A DNA stretch of 64,000 nucleotides from Sulfolobus sp. A20 (lineage in GTDB: Archaea; Thermoproteota; Thermoprotei_A; Sulfolobales; Sulfolobaceae): the NCBI RefSeq assembly GCF_001719125.1, contig NZ_CP017006.1, forward strand, positions 1-64,000, given 5' to 3'. Below, in pieces: positions 30,433-38,874 of this stretch. A model generated the notes under the pieces. It did no database searches, was not told where the DNA came from, and saw nothing but the letters and a program-made list of their open reading frames with translations. A program made the translations under genes and the position numbers. Every line of letters begins with the position of its first letter. Within the stretch, counting starts at the first letter, position 1.

Positions 30433-30825
30433 TCATCCCTTAGCTATGAGCTCTACAAGCTCTGAGAAGGTCTTCACACTGTTTAGCTTACTTCTATCCA
30501 TCTTAATGTCTCTTGAGGTGAGAGTTTCGTAAATCCACTTAACGTAACCCAATAGCTGAATAGCCTTATCTGGACTAAGTCCTCTCAAATGTTGTAATAA
30601 CAGCTTGCCAGTGTTTTGGTCTATTTCTCCTCTACCAGTTTGTCTCATGATAAATGCTAATAACTCATTCACGTCCCTTCTAGATTGTATAAAGGTCAAC
30701 AAGTTGTTGATAGTCGATGAGTCAACTGAAGGACCTGCATCTCTTCCAGCAGGTCTTGAAGCAGAAATAGCAATTATCGTAGCAACGTCTAGAAGCTTTT
30801 CGTTGGAAGATTGTTGTGTGGACAT
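30433..30825 (-). CDS. csm2: Csm2/Cas11-like small subunit of III-D effector
   Basis: 130-aa all-helical protein, first in the operon, where the small subunit of the S. solfataricus Csm complex is also encoded. A Ser/Gly-rich N-terminal segment is followed by helices with [20 protein letters not shown] and [17 protein letters not shown]. The assignment rests mainly on size, helicity and position, since the small subunits diverge strongly. It starts at ATG 30825 about 29 bp after a weak AT-rich TATA-like string (minus-strand AACTTAAAAG), so the mRNA may be leaderless. Confidence 0.72.
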   Translation of the reverse strand: MSTQQSSNEKLLDVATIIAISASRPAGRDAGPSVDSSTINNLLTFIQSRRDVNELLAFIMRQTGRGEIDQNTGKLLLQHLRGLSPDKAIQLLGYVKWIYETLTSRDIKMDRSKLNSVKTFSELVELIAKG

Positions 30826-31454
30826 TATTGATATATCTATTTTTACATCTTTTAAGTTTTACTGTCTATTTTATTGTGCAATTTTTGAGAATTATTAAAT
30901 AAAATGTACTGAGATATTATTAGTCATTTGAAATATTACTTTAATATTAATCCTATTAGGGAGATTCAAGAGAGGATTAATTAAATTATCAAACTGATTC
31001 TCTCTCCCAGCCTAAAGGAAAAGGCTTACTTTATTAAACTTTTATTCATATTTATTATTTCCTATTATACTTTGTTAAGAAATTCTTTTTTGATGAGTAA
31101 ATTAAGGGCAAAACGCGGAAAGACTTTTATATGGGAAAATTCATATCATTATTCGGGAACCTATAATGAATTGATTGAGGGAAAAAATATTTCTATTAAT
31201 TATGATACATTAGGTAGTTCCCACAAATGATCTTCTTTTTTTCGTCAAAGAAGGATTTAAATGCCACAAATCAAGATCAAAGATAACTTTAAATTTTAAA
31301 AAAAACAATAGTATAGTACGGTGAACATAATGTCCATGATCAATAGAAATATTCTCAGTCCTAAATTACCTTTTTTAGAAGCAAAAGTAAATGTAAGTTT
31401 TAAAGTAAATGTTAGTAACATAAGTAAAAAATAAACGAAGTGGGGGATTCATTG
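30826..31454. promoter_or_regulatory. Divergent intergenic region between the III-D operon and the Cas6/CARF module
   Basis: About 630 bp of AT-rich sequence that must hold both promoters. A short IS-end-like hairpin relic lies near 30998-31040 (CTCTCCCAGCCTAAAGGAAA). Two small open frames occur: 31093-31230 (45 aa) and 31330-31434 (34 aa, opening MSMINRNILSPKLPFLEAKV). The second is followed within 21 nt by the next gene and could be a leader peptide or chance. Confidence 0.45.
31093..31230 (+). CDS. Possible 45-aa small protein
   Basis: ATG 31093 to TGA 31230 encodes MSKLRAKRGKTFIWENSYHY and then SGTYNELIEGKNISINYDT, ending LGSSHK. The composition is protein-like (a basic start, then polar/aromatic), but I see no clear SD or close TATA box and no recognisable family. 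It lies in the cas divergent region. Weak call. Confidence 0.28.
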   Translation: MSKLRAKRGKTFIWENSYHYSGTYNELIEGKNISINYDTLGSSHK

Positions 31455-32090
31455 ATGAACCCACTACTACGTGTTAGTGTATACCCTAACTTTCAATTTA
31501 ATGCTACTTTGCAATTTAAACAAAATACTGGCATACATGCTAAAAAAGAGTACCTTATGCTGAATAAAGACTTGAGATTGCTTTGCACAGCTAAGACTCT
31601 TATTAATTCACACAAAAGCAATTTGTCTAGAGATGTAGAAGTATTGCCATCTATCGAGTCATCAGTAATAGATGCACTAGGAGGGGAGAGAATTAAAGAG
31701 AAGCATTGTAGAGGATTGTTATGCGGAAAGCCCGACATGCTTTACGAGGGAAAACCAGCTGAGATAAAGAGTTTTAATATAGGGAAATTAGATGGAAAAT
31801 CGAGCAACTATTGGAATTACAGATGGTACAGAGATATATTTGAAAAAGGAATCGCACAAGCTGGTATCTATGCTTGGATAAACGAGGCAAACCCTTGGAC
31901 GAATACTTCAAAAAACAATTTGAAATACTCCTACCTCATAATAGCATTATATAAGGATGTGGACGAATATAACGCCGTCATAAAAGAAATAGACATGTAT
32001 ATAGTCGACGTGCTGTCGTCTCCCACAGAAGATGAGGTAAACGATTGTTGCGAGAAATTACTAGAGAAAACTATAGTGATGACGGCTTAA
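31455..32090 (+). CDS. PD-(D/E)XK nuclease-like protein (Cas4-like core, no Fe-S cysteines)
   Basis: About 211 aa. LLCGKPDMLYEGKPAEIKSF has the spacing of a PD-(D/E)XK site (D in PDM, E and K in AEIK), and QAGIYAWI some 45 residues later resembles the 'Q...Y...' helix of Cas4/RecB nucleases. Unlike Cas4 it lacks the four-cysteine cluster; the only C-terminal cysteines are an adjacent pair (NDCCEKL). GTG 31440 and ATG 31455 are possible starts; GGGGGAT 6 nt upstream favours the ATG. It is first in a three-gene rightward set with cas6 and a CARF-HTH regulator. Nuclease activity is inferred, not certain. Confidence 0.6.
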   Translation: MNPLLRVSVYPNFQFNATLQFKQNTGIHAKKEYLMLNKDLRLLCTAKTLINSHKSNLSRDVEVLPSIESSVIDALGGERIKEKHCRGLLCGKPDMLYEGKPAEIKSFNIGKLDGKSSNYWNYRWYRDIFEKGIAQAGIYAWINEANPWTNTSKNNLKYSYLIIALYKDVDEYNAVIKEIDMYIVDVLSSPTEDEVNDCCEKLLEKTIVMTA

Positions 32091-32103
32091 AGAGGTGATA
32101 GAA

Positions 32104-32805
32104 ATGTTGTTGGCTGAAGTTTATGTTAGTCCAGAAAATAACGCTATAATTCCTCCTTTTTCCAGTAAGGTCGGCAAAACGCTCTTAATAAACCCCAAAA
32201 ACGTTGCAATATCTCCGTTAAAATATAAGGGTAAATACTTTATAAAGTACTCTGAAGTTCCAACCTATCTAGAAGTGTTTCCAAGTCAGCTTTACTCCTT
32301 TGAGGTTGGTGGAGATGAGGATAGTGTTACTATGGCATTAGCTCACTTGGAAGATAGAAAAGTGTTCAACACACTTTGGAGAGTTAAAGACGTTGTAGTG
32401 AGTGAAATTGAGATTGATGGATATAAGAAGATTGAACTAGAAGTCTTAACTCCCGCTTTACTAGTGAATCCCTTCATAAAGAGCAAGAGAAAGATATTTA
32501 CTAATAGACCGTCTGTTGTCTTTTTTAACAATTTAATTGACGTAACTGGGCTTAAGAGGGGTGAGGAAAAGTTAAATTATTTATTAAATAGGCTAGACCA
32601 TTTACTTTGGGAAGACCCATCTATCGTTAAATACGCAAAGGTGGTTTATGCCGGAAAAGAGGTGATAGGACTTGTCGGAAAACTCAGATATTCCCTCACG
32701 AACGAGGATGATATCGTTTATAAAGTATTGGAGAGCGTTGCGTCAAAGGGAATTGGATCATCTAGACGAAACGGGTTTGGAAGAGTAAGAGTGAGGGGTG
32801 ATTAA
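32104..32805 (+). CDS. cas6: Second Cas6 crRNA-processing endoribonuclease
   Basis: About 233 aa, related to the Cas6 at 22339. The N-terminus NNAIIPPFSSKVGKTLLIN and the C-terminal Gly-rich loop KGIGSSRRNGFGRVRV are in the same relative places. ATG 32104 is chosen because AGGTGAT lies 4 nt upstream; GTG 32095 is inside that SD. The end overlaps the next gene's SD. With two repeat families in the window, the two Cas6 proteins may process different repeats. Confidence 0.85.
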   Translation: MLLAEVYVSPENNAIIPPFSSKVGKTLLINPKNVAISPLKYKGKYFIKYSEVPTYLEVFPSQLYSFEVGGDEDSVTMALAHLEDRKVFNTLWRVKDVVVSEIEIDGYKKIELEVLTPALLVNPFIKSKRKIFTNRPSVVFFNNLIDVTGLKRGEEKLNYLLNRLDHLLWEDPSIVKYAKVVYAGKEVIGLVGKLRYSLTNEDDIVYKVLESVASKGIGSSRRNGFGRVRVRGD

Positions 32806-32806
32806 G

Positions 32807-33451
32807 ATGGTAATTATCATCACTCCATTAATCAACAGTATGGACTATATTTTTAAAGAGGTGTATTACACTAAGAACGTTAAAGAGATTAAGGTATTGA
32901 CCTACGCTAACACTGATACGTCTACCTTAGAACATTTCATGAAAATTATTGGCATAAAGGTAAACAAGAAAGTCATTGAGTTAAACGCTGACCTTATGCT
33001 ATCCATCATTGACGTTATAAAATGGATAAAGACAAACTCAAATGGGAATCATTACGAACTAGTGCTAACACCTGAGGCTGTTGAGCTAAACATTATATTA
33101 ATTGGAGCATTCTTATTGATGAATAGGGAAGGAATTGCTGTAGTTTACGACGAGAAAGGTGACAGATTTGAGATAGATATGTCAATTTTTAAGGGTATAG
33201 ATTTAGATGATAGGGATCTGGATTTACTTAGAGCTTTAGTAAATAAGCCCTTGAGTAGTAAGGATATACATGATCTGTTTACGAGTAAGATGAATTTGAG
33301 TAAGTCTACTGCGTATAGGGTGTTAAACAAACTAGAAAAGGATAAATACATAGAGAAGTCTGGAGATAAGTATACTATCAGTAAGAAGGGACTAATAGCT
33401 TTAGAAGCATTAAGTTTGAACTTTAAGCATTGTGTTGAGCAAATAAGTTAA
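32807..33451 (+). CDS. csa3: CARF-winged-helix transcription regulator (Csa3-like)
   Basis: About 214 aa. The N-terminal 130 residues look like a CARF/Rossmann domain (VVIIITPLINSMDYIF, then a strand-helix pattern and YELVLTPEAVELNIILIGAF). A winged helix follows (LSSKDIHDLFTSKMNLSKSTAYRVLNKLE, DKYIEKSGDKYTISKKG). Csa3 proteins bind cyclic tetra-adenylate and control cas genes and spacer uptake in Sulfolobus. ATG 32807 has GGTGAT 4 nt upstream. Its place beside divergent cas operons suggests it regulates them and that it reads the cOA made by the Cas10 proteins. Confidence 0.82.
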   Translation: MVIIITPLINSMDYIFKEVYYTKNVKEIKVLTYANTDTSTLEHFMKIIGIKVNKKVIELNADLMLSIIDVIKWIKTNSNGNHYELVLTPEAVELNIILIGAFLLMNREGIAVVYDEKGDRFEIDMSIFKGIDLDDRDLDLLRALVNKPLSSKDIHDLFTSKMNLSKSTAYRVLNKLEKDKYIEKSGDKYTISKKGLIALEALSLNFKHCVEQIS

Positions 33452-33824
33452 ACGACCTACGTATAGATAAGAAATAACTACACTAGAGGTGGTTACAGAT
33501 TATTTAAACAAAATTGTTATTTCTATTATAAGTCCAATTAATAAGAAGCGAGTCTTCAAAGAGATTATTATCTAGACTACATATTGCATAAAAATTGTTT
33601 AACGACTATAAAAATTACGTATAAGTCCTTTGATAATCTTATATATAATTAAAATATAACTCAGCCTAATTTTTCTTCGTTCATATAAGTCATTTTAGTT
33701 TTAATAAATTTATATTTTACCCACTTTTTTACTAAACAATGTATATAATTAACGCCGTTAAAAATGGTTTAACAAAAGCTTATATAGAAAGACTTAATAC
33801 GTAGAGACGTCTATAAAATATTTC
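33452..33824. other. AT-rich intergenic region
   Basis: About 370 bp with no gene. CTTATATA at about 33779-33786 is a plausible TATA box for the gene at 33825, which would give a short leader of about 17 nt. Nothing else is recognised. Confidence 0.5.
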
Positions 33825-34577
33825 ATGAAGACTGATTCACTCACAATAGAAGGGAAAAAGAATGCGTTAATCTTGAGTTGGGCTAAGAATATACAAAACC
33901 TCATATCAATTCTGCCTAACGTAGTTAGCGTAGAAAACAATACTTACGTAAAATTTCGCTTCAGTAGATTCCTATTGTTCTCCTTTGAGTCTAAATTCAG
34001 TATTGAACCAGGCTATTTTGGAGATAAGATCATAGAATATAAATTGGTTGATCAAAAAGGGAATACATTTAAGATCCTATTCACTGTTGAAAACGATGAT
34101 AAGGTAAGGATTTCCATAGCATATTCTGGCGAGAAGGAATGGATTGTAGGTAATGCCTTACATAATATACTAAGTGAGTTAAGGCAGGGTATAGAAAAAG
34201 AGATATCAAGGTACGAAGTTCAACCTCAACTTGAGGACTACTCTCATAAATTGGCTAAGATGTCGTATTTAACAAAACTAATTATCAAGTCTAAGTTAAT
34301 TGACACGGAAGAGGTAACGGTTACTCAAGGAGGATTGGTAGATTACTTACAACAAATAGTCGCCCAATATGCACAATATCCAGTTATATACGTTTCCGGG
34401 ACAGGTTCCTCTACTTTCAGGGTTTTGCTGATAAATGGTGAGTTAAAGGGAGTTTACATCTTAGATAACAATAAGGAGTACTTTGGAGAAGAGGAGGTAC
34501 TAAATAAGCTTGTGGGAGAATTTAAACTCAACATTTACGTTATGATCTCACCGAAGGCTTTGGAGGTATTACAATGA
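33825..34577 (+). CDS. SRPBCC-like protein with an uncharacterised C-terminal domain
   Basis: 250 aa, soluble, no signal peptide. Residues 1-150 look like an SRPBCC/START-type ligand-binding fold (alternating strands ended by a long helix, NALHNILSELRQGIEKEI). Residues 165-250 form a second domain (EEVTVTQGGLVDYL, YPVIYVSGTGSSTFRVLLIN, GELKGVYIL) that also ends the protein at 38875, so the two are paralogues. The stop overlaps the ATG of the MBL-fold gene (ATGA), pointing to a functional link. I do not recognise a named family. Confidence 0.7.
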   Translation: MKTDSLTIEGKKNALILSWAKNIQNLISILPNVVSVENNTYVKFRFSRFLLFSFESKFSIEPGYFGDKIIEYKLVDQKGNTFKILFTVENDDKVRISIAYSGEKEWIVGNALHNILSELRQGIEKEISRYEVQPQLEDYSHKLAKMSYLTKLIIKSKLIDTEEVTVTQGGLVDYLQQIVAQYAQYPVIYVSGTGSSTFRVLLINGELKGVYILDNNKEYFGEEEVLNKLVGEFKLNIYVMISPKALEVLQ

Positions 34578-35347
34578 CTAAGGTTCACAAACCTTATGTC
34601 ATTTTTGAGGATAAGGATCATAAGTTCGTATGGTTAGGGTTAGATGAGTCCGAGTACGAAAAAGGGATTTTAACGAACCAATATTTAATAGTTGATGGAG
34701 ATAAAGGAGTATTATTAGATCCAGGAGGATATTTCGTCTTTGAGAGAGTTTATGAGAACGTTAAACAGTTTATTAATCCTAACAACATAATTGCAATACT
34801 TTACTCCCATCAAGACCCTGATGTTATAGGTTCCTTAAACTTATGGCTCGATGTATCTCCAGAGGCTAAAATTTACGTTTCAGCGTTGTGGGAGAGATTT
34901 TTACCACATATAGGGGTTGGAGGAATTAAGATTGTTGACATACCGGATAAAGGCATGGATATAAAGTGTAATAATATAATGATAAAGGCTATCCCAGCCC
35001 ATTTCATGCACTCTCCGGGAAACTTTCACTATTACGACCCTAGAGCTAAAATTTACTTCTCTGGTGATCTAGGTGCTGCAGTATTTCCAGAGGGTAAGTG
35101 GTACCTCTTTGTCGAGAATTTCGATGAACACAAGAAGTTAATGGAAGGCTTTCATAAGCGTTATATAGCTACGAGAAAGGCTATAGATCTATGGCTAAAG
35201 AGGATTAAGGATTTAAAAATAGATATAATAGCTCCACAGCATGGTTCAATATTTCAAGGAGAGAATGTCAAGAAATTCATTGACTGGTTAAGTAGTTTGG
35301 ATAAAGTTGGGATTGACTTAATGGAAGTAGATTTTCAGCAAGAATAA
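34574..35347 (+). CDS. MBL-fold (oxygen-binding diiron protein-like) hydrolase
   Basis: 257 aa with the beta-lactamase fold of flavodiiron proteins (ODP type): NQYLIVDGDKGVLLDPGG, the metal loop SHQDPDVIGS (HxxxD-like, replacing HxHxDH), IPAHFMHSPGNFHYYD, FSGDLGAA and PQHGSIF. No flavodoxin domain follows. ODP-only proteins can act as O2/NO reductases or as redox sensors. It is translationally coupled to the SRPBCC-like gene. The metal residues appear complete, but the substrate is unknown. Confidence 0.78.
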   Translation: MTKVHKPYVIFEDKDHKFVWLGLDESEYEKGILTNQYLIVDGDKGVLLDPGGYFVFERVYENVKQFINPNNIIAILYSHQDPDVIGSLNLWLDVSPEAKIYVSALWERFLPHIGVGGIKIVDIPDKGMDIKCNNIMIKAIPAHFMHSPGNFHYYDPRAKIYFSGDLGAAVFPEGKWYLFVENFDEHKKLMEGFHKRYIATRKAIDLWLKRIKDLKIDIIAPQHGSIFQGENVKKFIDWLSSLDKVGIDLMEVDFQQE

Positions 35348-35615
35348 TTTTTCAGCAAAATTTTCCCTGCCATAAATGACGAGAGTTCTCCTCATCGATT
35401 AAGGGAGAGTCGAGAGACGATTCATCATTGCAACAATAACTAGGGTGGATATAATGACGTCATGAAGACATACTGGTTGTAGTCCCATTTGAATTGAGTG
35501 TTTTTAGGCTTTACTGCTTTTTTCTCTTGAGTCTTATCTCTCGGCATATAGAATGACAAACTCTAGTGAGGTAAGAAACTAGTACTTATAATCTCATACG
35601 TGTTTAATTCTATTA

Positions 35616-35954
35616 ATGCCATCGCCCTCAGATCACTTTGCAAATGAGAGAACTTTCTTAGCGTGGATTAGAACAGGGATAGCGTTAATAGGATTTGGGT
35701 TTGTTATAGCAAAATTTGCGCTATTTTTAGAAATTTTAAGGGGAGAAAAGAGCATTAATGGTGCCTCAGTATTATATGGAGAGATAATGATAATTTTGGG
35801 AGGTATCGTGATAGCTTATGGTTTATATAATTATTTAAGGAATGAGAGGGATTTAGCAAAAAATACGTTTAGACCAAAAACTTACGAAAATGCTACATTT
35901 GCATTTGTGATTCTACTAATTGCTATAATATTGGCATTACTTATAATAACGTGA
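35616..35954 (+). CDS. DUF202 (YidH-like) small membrane protein
   Basis: 112 aa. The N-terminal motif [20 protein letters not shown] is diagnostic of DUF202. Three membrane segments are visible (about 20-45, 55-75 and 92-112), with a polar loop [14 protein letters not shown] between the last two. Function unknown in the family. A TATA-like ACTTATAAT about 28 bp upstream of the ATG fits a leaderless mRNA. Confidence 0.85.
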   Translation: MPSPSDHFANERTFLAWIRTGIALIGFGFVIAKFALFLEILRGEKSINGASVLYGEIMIILGGIVIAYGLYNYLRNERDLAKNTFRPKTYENATFAFVILLIAIILALLIIT

Positions 35955-35988
35955 AAATTTTTAAATGTGACAGACTTATAGATTATAA

Positions 35989-36573
35989 ATGACTGAGATT
36001 GAGGAAGATAAGATTTTAGAAATTATAAAAGGTTCAAATAAGGATGGAGTAACTATTAGCGTAATATATGGTAAATTAGGTATAAGTGTTCGTGCTAAGG
36101 CTGATGAGGGAAAAAGAGAGGAAGTAAAGAAGTTATTAGATGATTTAATTAAAAAAGGTGCAATAAAAGAGAAGACTAAGGGAAAGACTAAAAGATATTA
36201 TTTCGTTAAGGAGGTGAGGGAGGAAAGAGAGGAGGCTTTGGAAAAAGGGCTAGAAAGTATAATTAAAAAAGTAGTACAAGAGGCTTTGGAAAAAGGGCTA
36301 GAAAGTATAATTAAAAAAGCGCTCCTAGAAATTTTGGAGATTTACTTTGGAAATAGTAAGACTGAAAAGGACTTCGATAAAATATATGAAGACGTTAAGG
36401 ACTCATTTGGATATGCTAGACTAGATAATATAAGGAAGCAATTGGGGATGACGGAAGAGCAATTTTATGGACGCTTTAGGGAACACATTATGAAAAATTA
36501 TGAACTAATACAAGGTGGACAAGAGGGAATGATTTTGCATGGAGTTCTTTATGGCATTATAAAGAAGAGGTGA
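35989..36573 (+). CDS. Winged-helix protein, partner of the AAA ATPase
   Basis: 194 aa. The N-terminal 70 residues form a winged helix (EEDKILEIIKGSNKDGVTIS, then KKLLDDLIKKGAIKEKTKGK and RYYF). A charged helical linker contains the unit EALEKGLESIIKK twice, encoded by an exact 40-bp repeat with 48-bp period. The C-terminal helical domain (DFDKIYEDVKDSFGYARL, QLGMTEEQFYGRFREHI) could be a second DNA-binding or oligomerisation part. TTTTTAAAT about 26 bp upstream gives a leaderless start. The end overlaps the SD of the ATPase gene. Probably a DNA-binding subunit or repressor for the pair. Confidence 0.68.
   Translation: MTEIEEDKILEIIKGSNKDGVTISVIYGKLGISVRAKADEGKREEVKKLLDDLIKKGAIKEKTKGKTKRYYFVKEVREEREEALEKGLESIIKKVVQEALEKGLESIIKKALLEILEIYFGNSKTEKDFDKIYEDVKDSFGYARLDNIRKQLGMTEEQFYGRFREHIMKNYELIQGGQEGMILHGVLYGIIKKR
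36232..36319 (+). repeat. 48-bp tandem duplication in the winged-helix gene
   Basis: GAGGCTTTGGAAAAAGGGCT and the bases that follow (40 bp) occur identically at 36232 and 36280, so the frame is kept and the helical linker is lengthened by 16 residues. The lack of mismatches implies a recent event or gene conversion. Confidence 0.9.
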
Positions 36574-36578
36574 TCTTA

Positions 36579-37916
36579 ATGGTTTGTGAATTCCCCGAGT
36601 ATACTGTGACGCAATGGAATACTAAGCCTAAATTGGGTGGAAGGAGGTGGGTCGAGGGTGTTAAGGAGTTGGAAAGTATTATAATAAAGAGTGGGTTTGG
36701 GGTAGGGGTCATCGTAGGCGATCCGGGGATGGGAAAGACTGCTTTACTTCTATCCCTAAAAGATAGATTAGCTAATAGTGGTTTTCATGTAGTCTTCATG
36801 GACCTAGCTGGTAAGGATAACTTAGTTGAGGAATTTTGGAAAAATATTAATATGGATAGGCTAAGAGAAGAGGCATATGGTTTCTTGTATAAAAATAGGA
36901 AAAACATAGGGTACAGAGGATCTGCTAAACTATTCAAGGAATTTAACGCGTGGTTAAAAATAAGATGCAAGAAACGTGATTATAACGATGATTACGCTCA
37001 CGTATTCAAGATTTACTGTAACTCTTACTCTGATAGTATAGATGATATGATAAGTTTGATTGATGATATAAGTAGATTAGGAAAGAGCGTTGTATTGCTA
37101 ATTGACGAGACTAGGAACGTAGAGGGGATAATAAAGCCTTTACACAGACTTTTAAATTCTAATTTGAACTTTAAACTCGTCTTAACTATAATCCCAGATG
37201 TTCTTGAATCAATAACTGATGGTGCAATAAGGAGAAGACTAGAGAGTGATGCTTTAAGGATTAATCTTTCACCCCCAATAAATGACGATGAGGTAAGAGG
37301 AATTTTAAGTGCCTATTGTGAAGAATACGCTGATGTATTGGCAAATGCTGTGAAGGGAAGTAAGACCGTTAACGAAATCCTAATAAATGCTAGGGAGAGG
37401 TATGAGGAGGCTCTCCATAACTGTGTTGGATCATCTTCTGAGTGTATAAAAGGGTTCTTAAGTGGTCTTCCAAGCATAGAAAGTCCTCAAGAGGTATCTA
37501 AGAAGTTGGAGGGTATAATTAGGGATGGTATAAATAGTTTAAGAGAACAATTTGGTATTGAATACGTTCATGATAAGGGAAAGAAAATGGTAAATCCAGA
37601 TAACCAAACAGTTATTCCAGATATTTATTTTAGGACTAAAAATAAGGTTTACATCGGAGATATTAAGATTAGTAATAGGAACAGTATAGATAGTAAAGAG
37701 TTAAAAAATGTGATGAAGTTTTCGAGGATAAAGAGGGATGAGGAAACCAATAATGAAGTGGTCAAGTTTATAATATCTAACGTAGACAATGTCGATGTTC
37801 CTGCTGGAGTAAAGGTGTTTAAAATAGATAACGAGAAGATAAACAAGATTATTAATGGAGATCGTGAATTGTTACTCCAAGAATTGCGAAGGATTTTGAA
37901 AGAGCTAGTATCGTGA
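36579..37916 (+). CDS. AAA ATPase with C-terminal PD-(D/E)XK-type domain
   Basis: About 445 aa. Walker A VGDPGMGKTALL near 47-58, Walker B KSVVLLIDETRN near 171, a sensor-like arginine segment (IRRRLESDALRIN), then a helical lid. The C-terminal 120 residues contain TVIPDIYFRTKNKVYIGDIK, which fits a restriction-endonuclease fold (D347, then D and K in GDIK near 360). ATG 36579 is preceded by AGGTGAT at 4 nt. The mix of ATPase and nuclease-like domains, a small wHTH partner and proximity to the CRISPR loci fit a defence-type NTPase, but this is inference; ATPases of this kind also act in chromosome or plasmid maintenance. Confidence 0.72.
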   Translation: MVCEFPEYTVTQWNTKPKLGGRRWVEGVKELESIIIKSGFGVGVIVGDPGMGKTALLLSLKDRLANSGFHVVFMDLAGKDNLVEEFWKNINMDRLREEAYGFLYKNRKNIGYRGSAKLFKEFNAWLKIRCKKRDYNDDYAHVFKIYCNSYSDSIDDMISLIDDISRLGKSVVLLIDETRNVEGIIKPLHRLLNSNLNFKLVLTIIPDVLESITDGAIRRRLESDALRINLSPPINDDEVRGILSAYCEEYADVLANAVKGSKTVNEILINARERYEEALHNCVGSSSECIKGFLSGLPSIESPQEVSKKLEGIIRDGINSLREQFGIEYVHDKGKKMVNPDNQTVIPDIYFRTKNKVYIGDIKISNRNSIDSKELKNVMKFSRIKRDEETNNEVVKFIISNVDNVDVPAGVKVFKIDNEKINKIINGDRELLLQELRRILKELVS

Positions 37917-38117
37917 GATCTTCCTTAAAGCTAATTTTACGTGTTTACAATTACCTCTTATTGCGAATCCTTTACAGCTACAGCTAGCCCTCAAATTGCC
38001 TTGGGTATATTGGATTCTCACCATATAACTTTCTAAAGGATTACTCTCACTATTAATTACGAAAAGATAAGACATTGTGCCCTCGTTCACAGATTTGCTT
38101 ATTAAGTATGGGTACAT
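37905..38117 (-). CDS. Small SWIM zinc-finger protein
   Basis: 70 aa. The C-terminal half reads ASCSCKGFAIRGNCKHVKLA, a clear SWIM motif (CxC-x8-CxH) that binds zinc and often contacts DNA or proteins. It is convergent with the ATPase gene and overlaps its last 12 bases. Stand-alone SWIM proteins occur in archaea as partners of recombination (Shu2-like) or transposon genes. The role here is unknown. Confidence 0.75.
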   Translation of the reverse strand: MYPYLISKSVNEGTMSYLFVINSESNPLESYMVRIQYTQGNLRASCSCKGFAIRGNCKHVKLALRKISRY

Positions 38118-38219
38118 TTCATTTTTATACGGCTCCTAAAAAGTTGTAGAGAGTGTAGTGAAATTTTTGATTGACTAATAAAAGTTTCTTGATAAAAGAG
38201 TAGCAAACATTAGAGAGGA

Positions 38220-38465
38220 TAGAGCTAACCTTTACCCCTTAGGGCGGTTCACTGGATTACCGCCTTCATCACTTCATAGCTAGTAGGCTTTAACGTCCAT
38301 TCGTCCAGCAATTGTTCAACCTCTATCCCTTTTTCCTTACTCCACTCTCCTCGAGACTAATATTGAGGAGGAAGGACACGTTCTTATTACCCCTTTTTTA
38401 GCTTCCCTCAATAATCTTCCTTCACTAAAAACTTTACCCCGAGGCTTGTCTTTCCTTTGTCAGAT
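38220..38465 (-). mobile_element. Internally deleted IS200/IS605 TnpB element
   Basis: On the minus strand it begins CTGACAAAGGAAAGACAAGC (left end), continues about 130 bp, then reads a short frame ...LDEWTLKPTSYEVMK ending AVIQ-stop at 38249, and finishes in the conserved GCCCTAAGGGG segment. It matches the elements at 48111-48354 and 60112-60397 in layout. The transposase body is missing, so these are non-autonomous derivatives made of a left end joined to a TnpB tail and right end. Confidence 0.6.
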
Positions 38466-38874
38466 ACTCTAATTGGCAAGTCCTTTTAAAATCTCGTATA
38501 AACGATTTACAAGTTGAGGAAAGACCTTAAGAAATGCTCTTCTACAAAGTTGAGGAAAGCCTCGTCATTTAGGGCGGAGAAGAGGTCAGTTAAGGATAAT
38601 TTGTGAAAATCGAAGCTTCTTTAGCAAATTTGGGTAATTATTTTAAAAAAGAGTAAAAGCTAAATATATACTTTTAATTTATTGTCATAAGTATAATTCA
38701 TGCTGATCATTTGTATGATATTTATGAAATACACTATAAATACTTTAACTGAAGTATAAATTTATATAGATGAATTGAAGAGTAATGTTGTGTCTCTTAT
38801 TCCTTAAAACTAAACTTTCTAAATCTTGATTATTTCAACGAAAACTTTAAAAATATAAAAACTGTTACTAGCTC
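38466..38874. other. Intergenic region
   Basis: About 400 bp, AT-rich, no gene. It contains two short partial copies of an AGTTGAGGAAAG string near 38510-38560, probably IS-end debris. AAAATATAAAA at about 38848-38858 is a likely TATA box for the gene at 38875. Confidence 0.5.

Noticed and set aside
31155-31226. Imperfect inverted repeat GGGAACCTATAATG / CATTAGGTAGTTCCC
   Set aside because: The match is weak (indel and mismatches) and it lies within a possible small coding frame; not strong enough to call a terminator or an element end.
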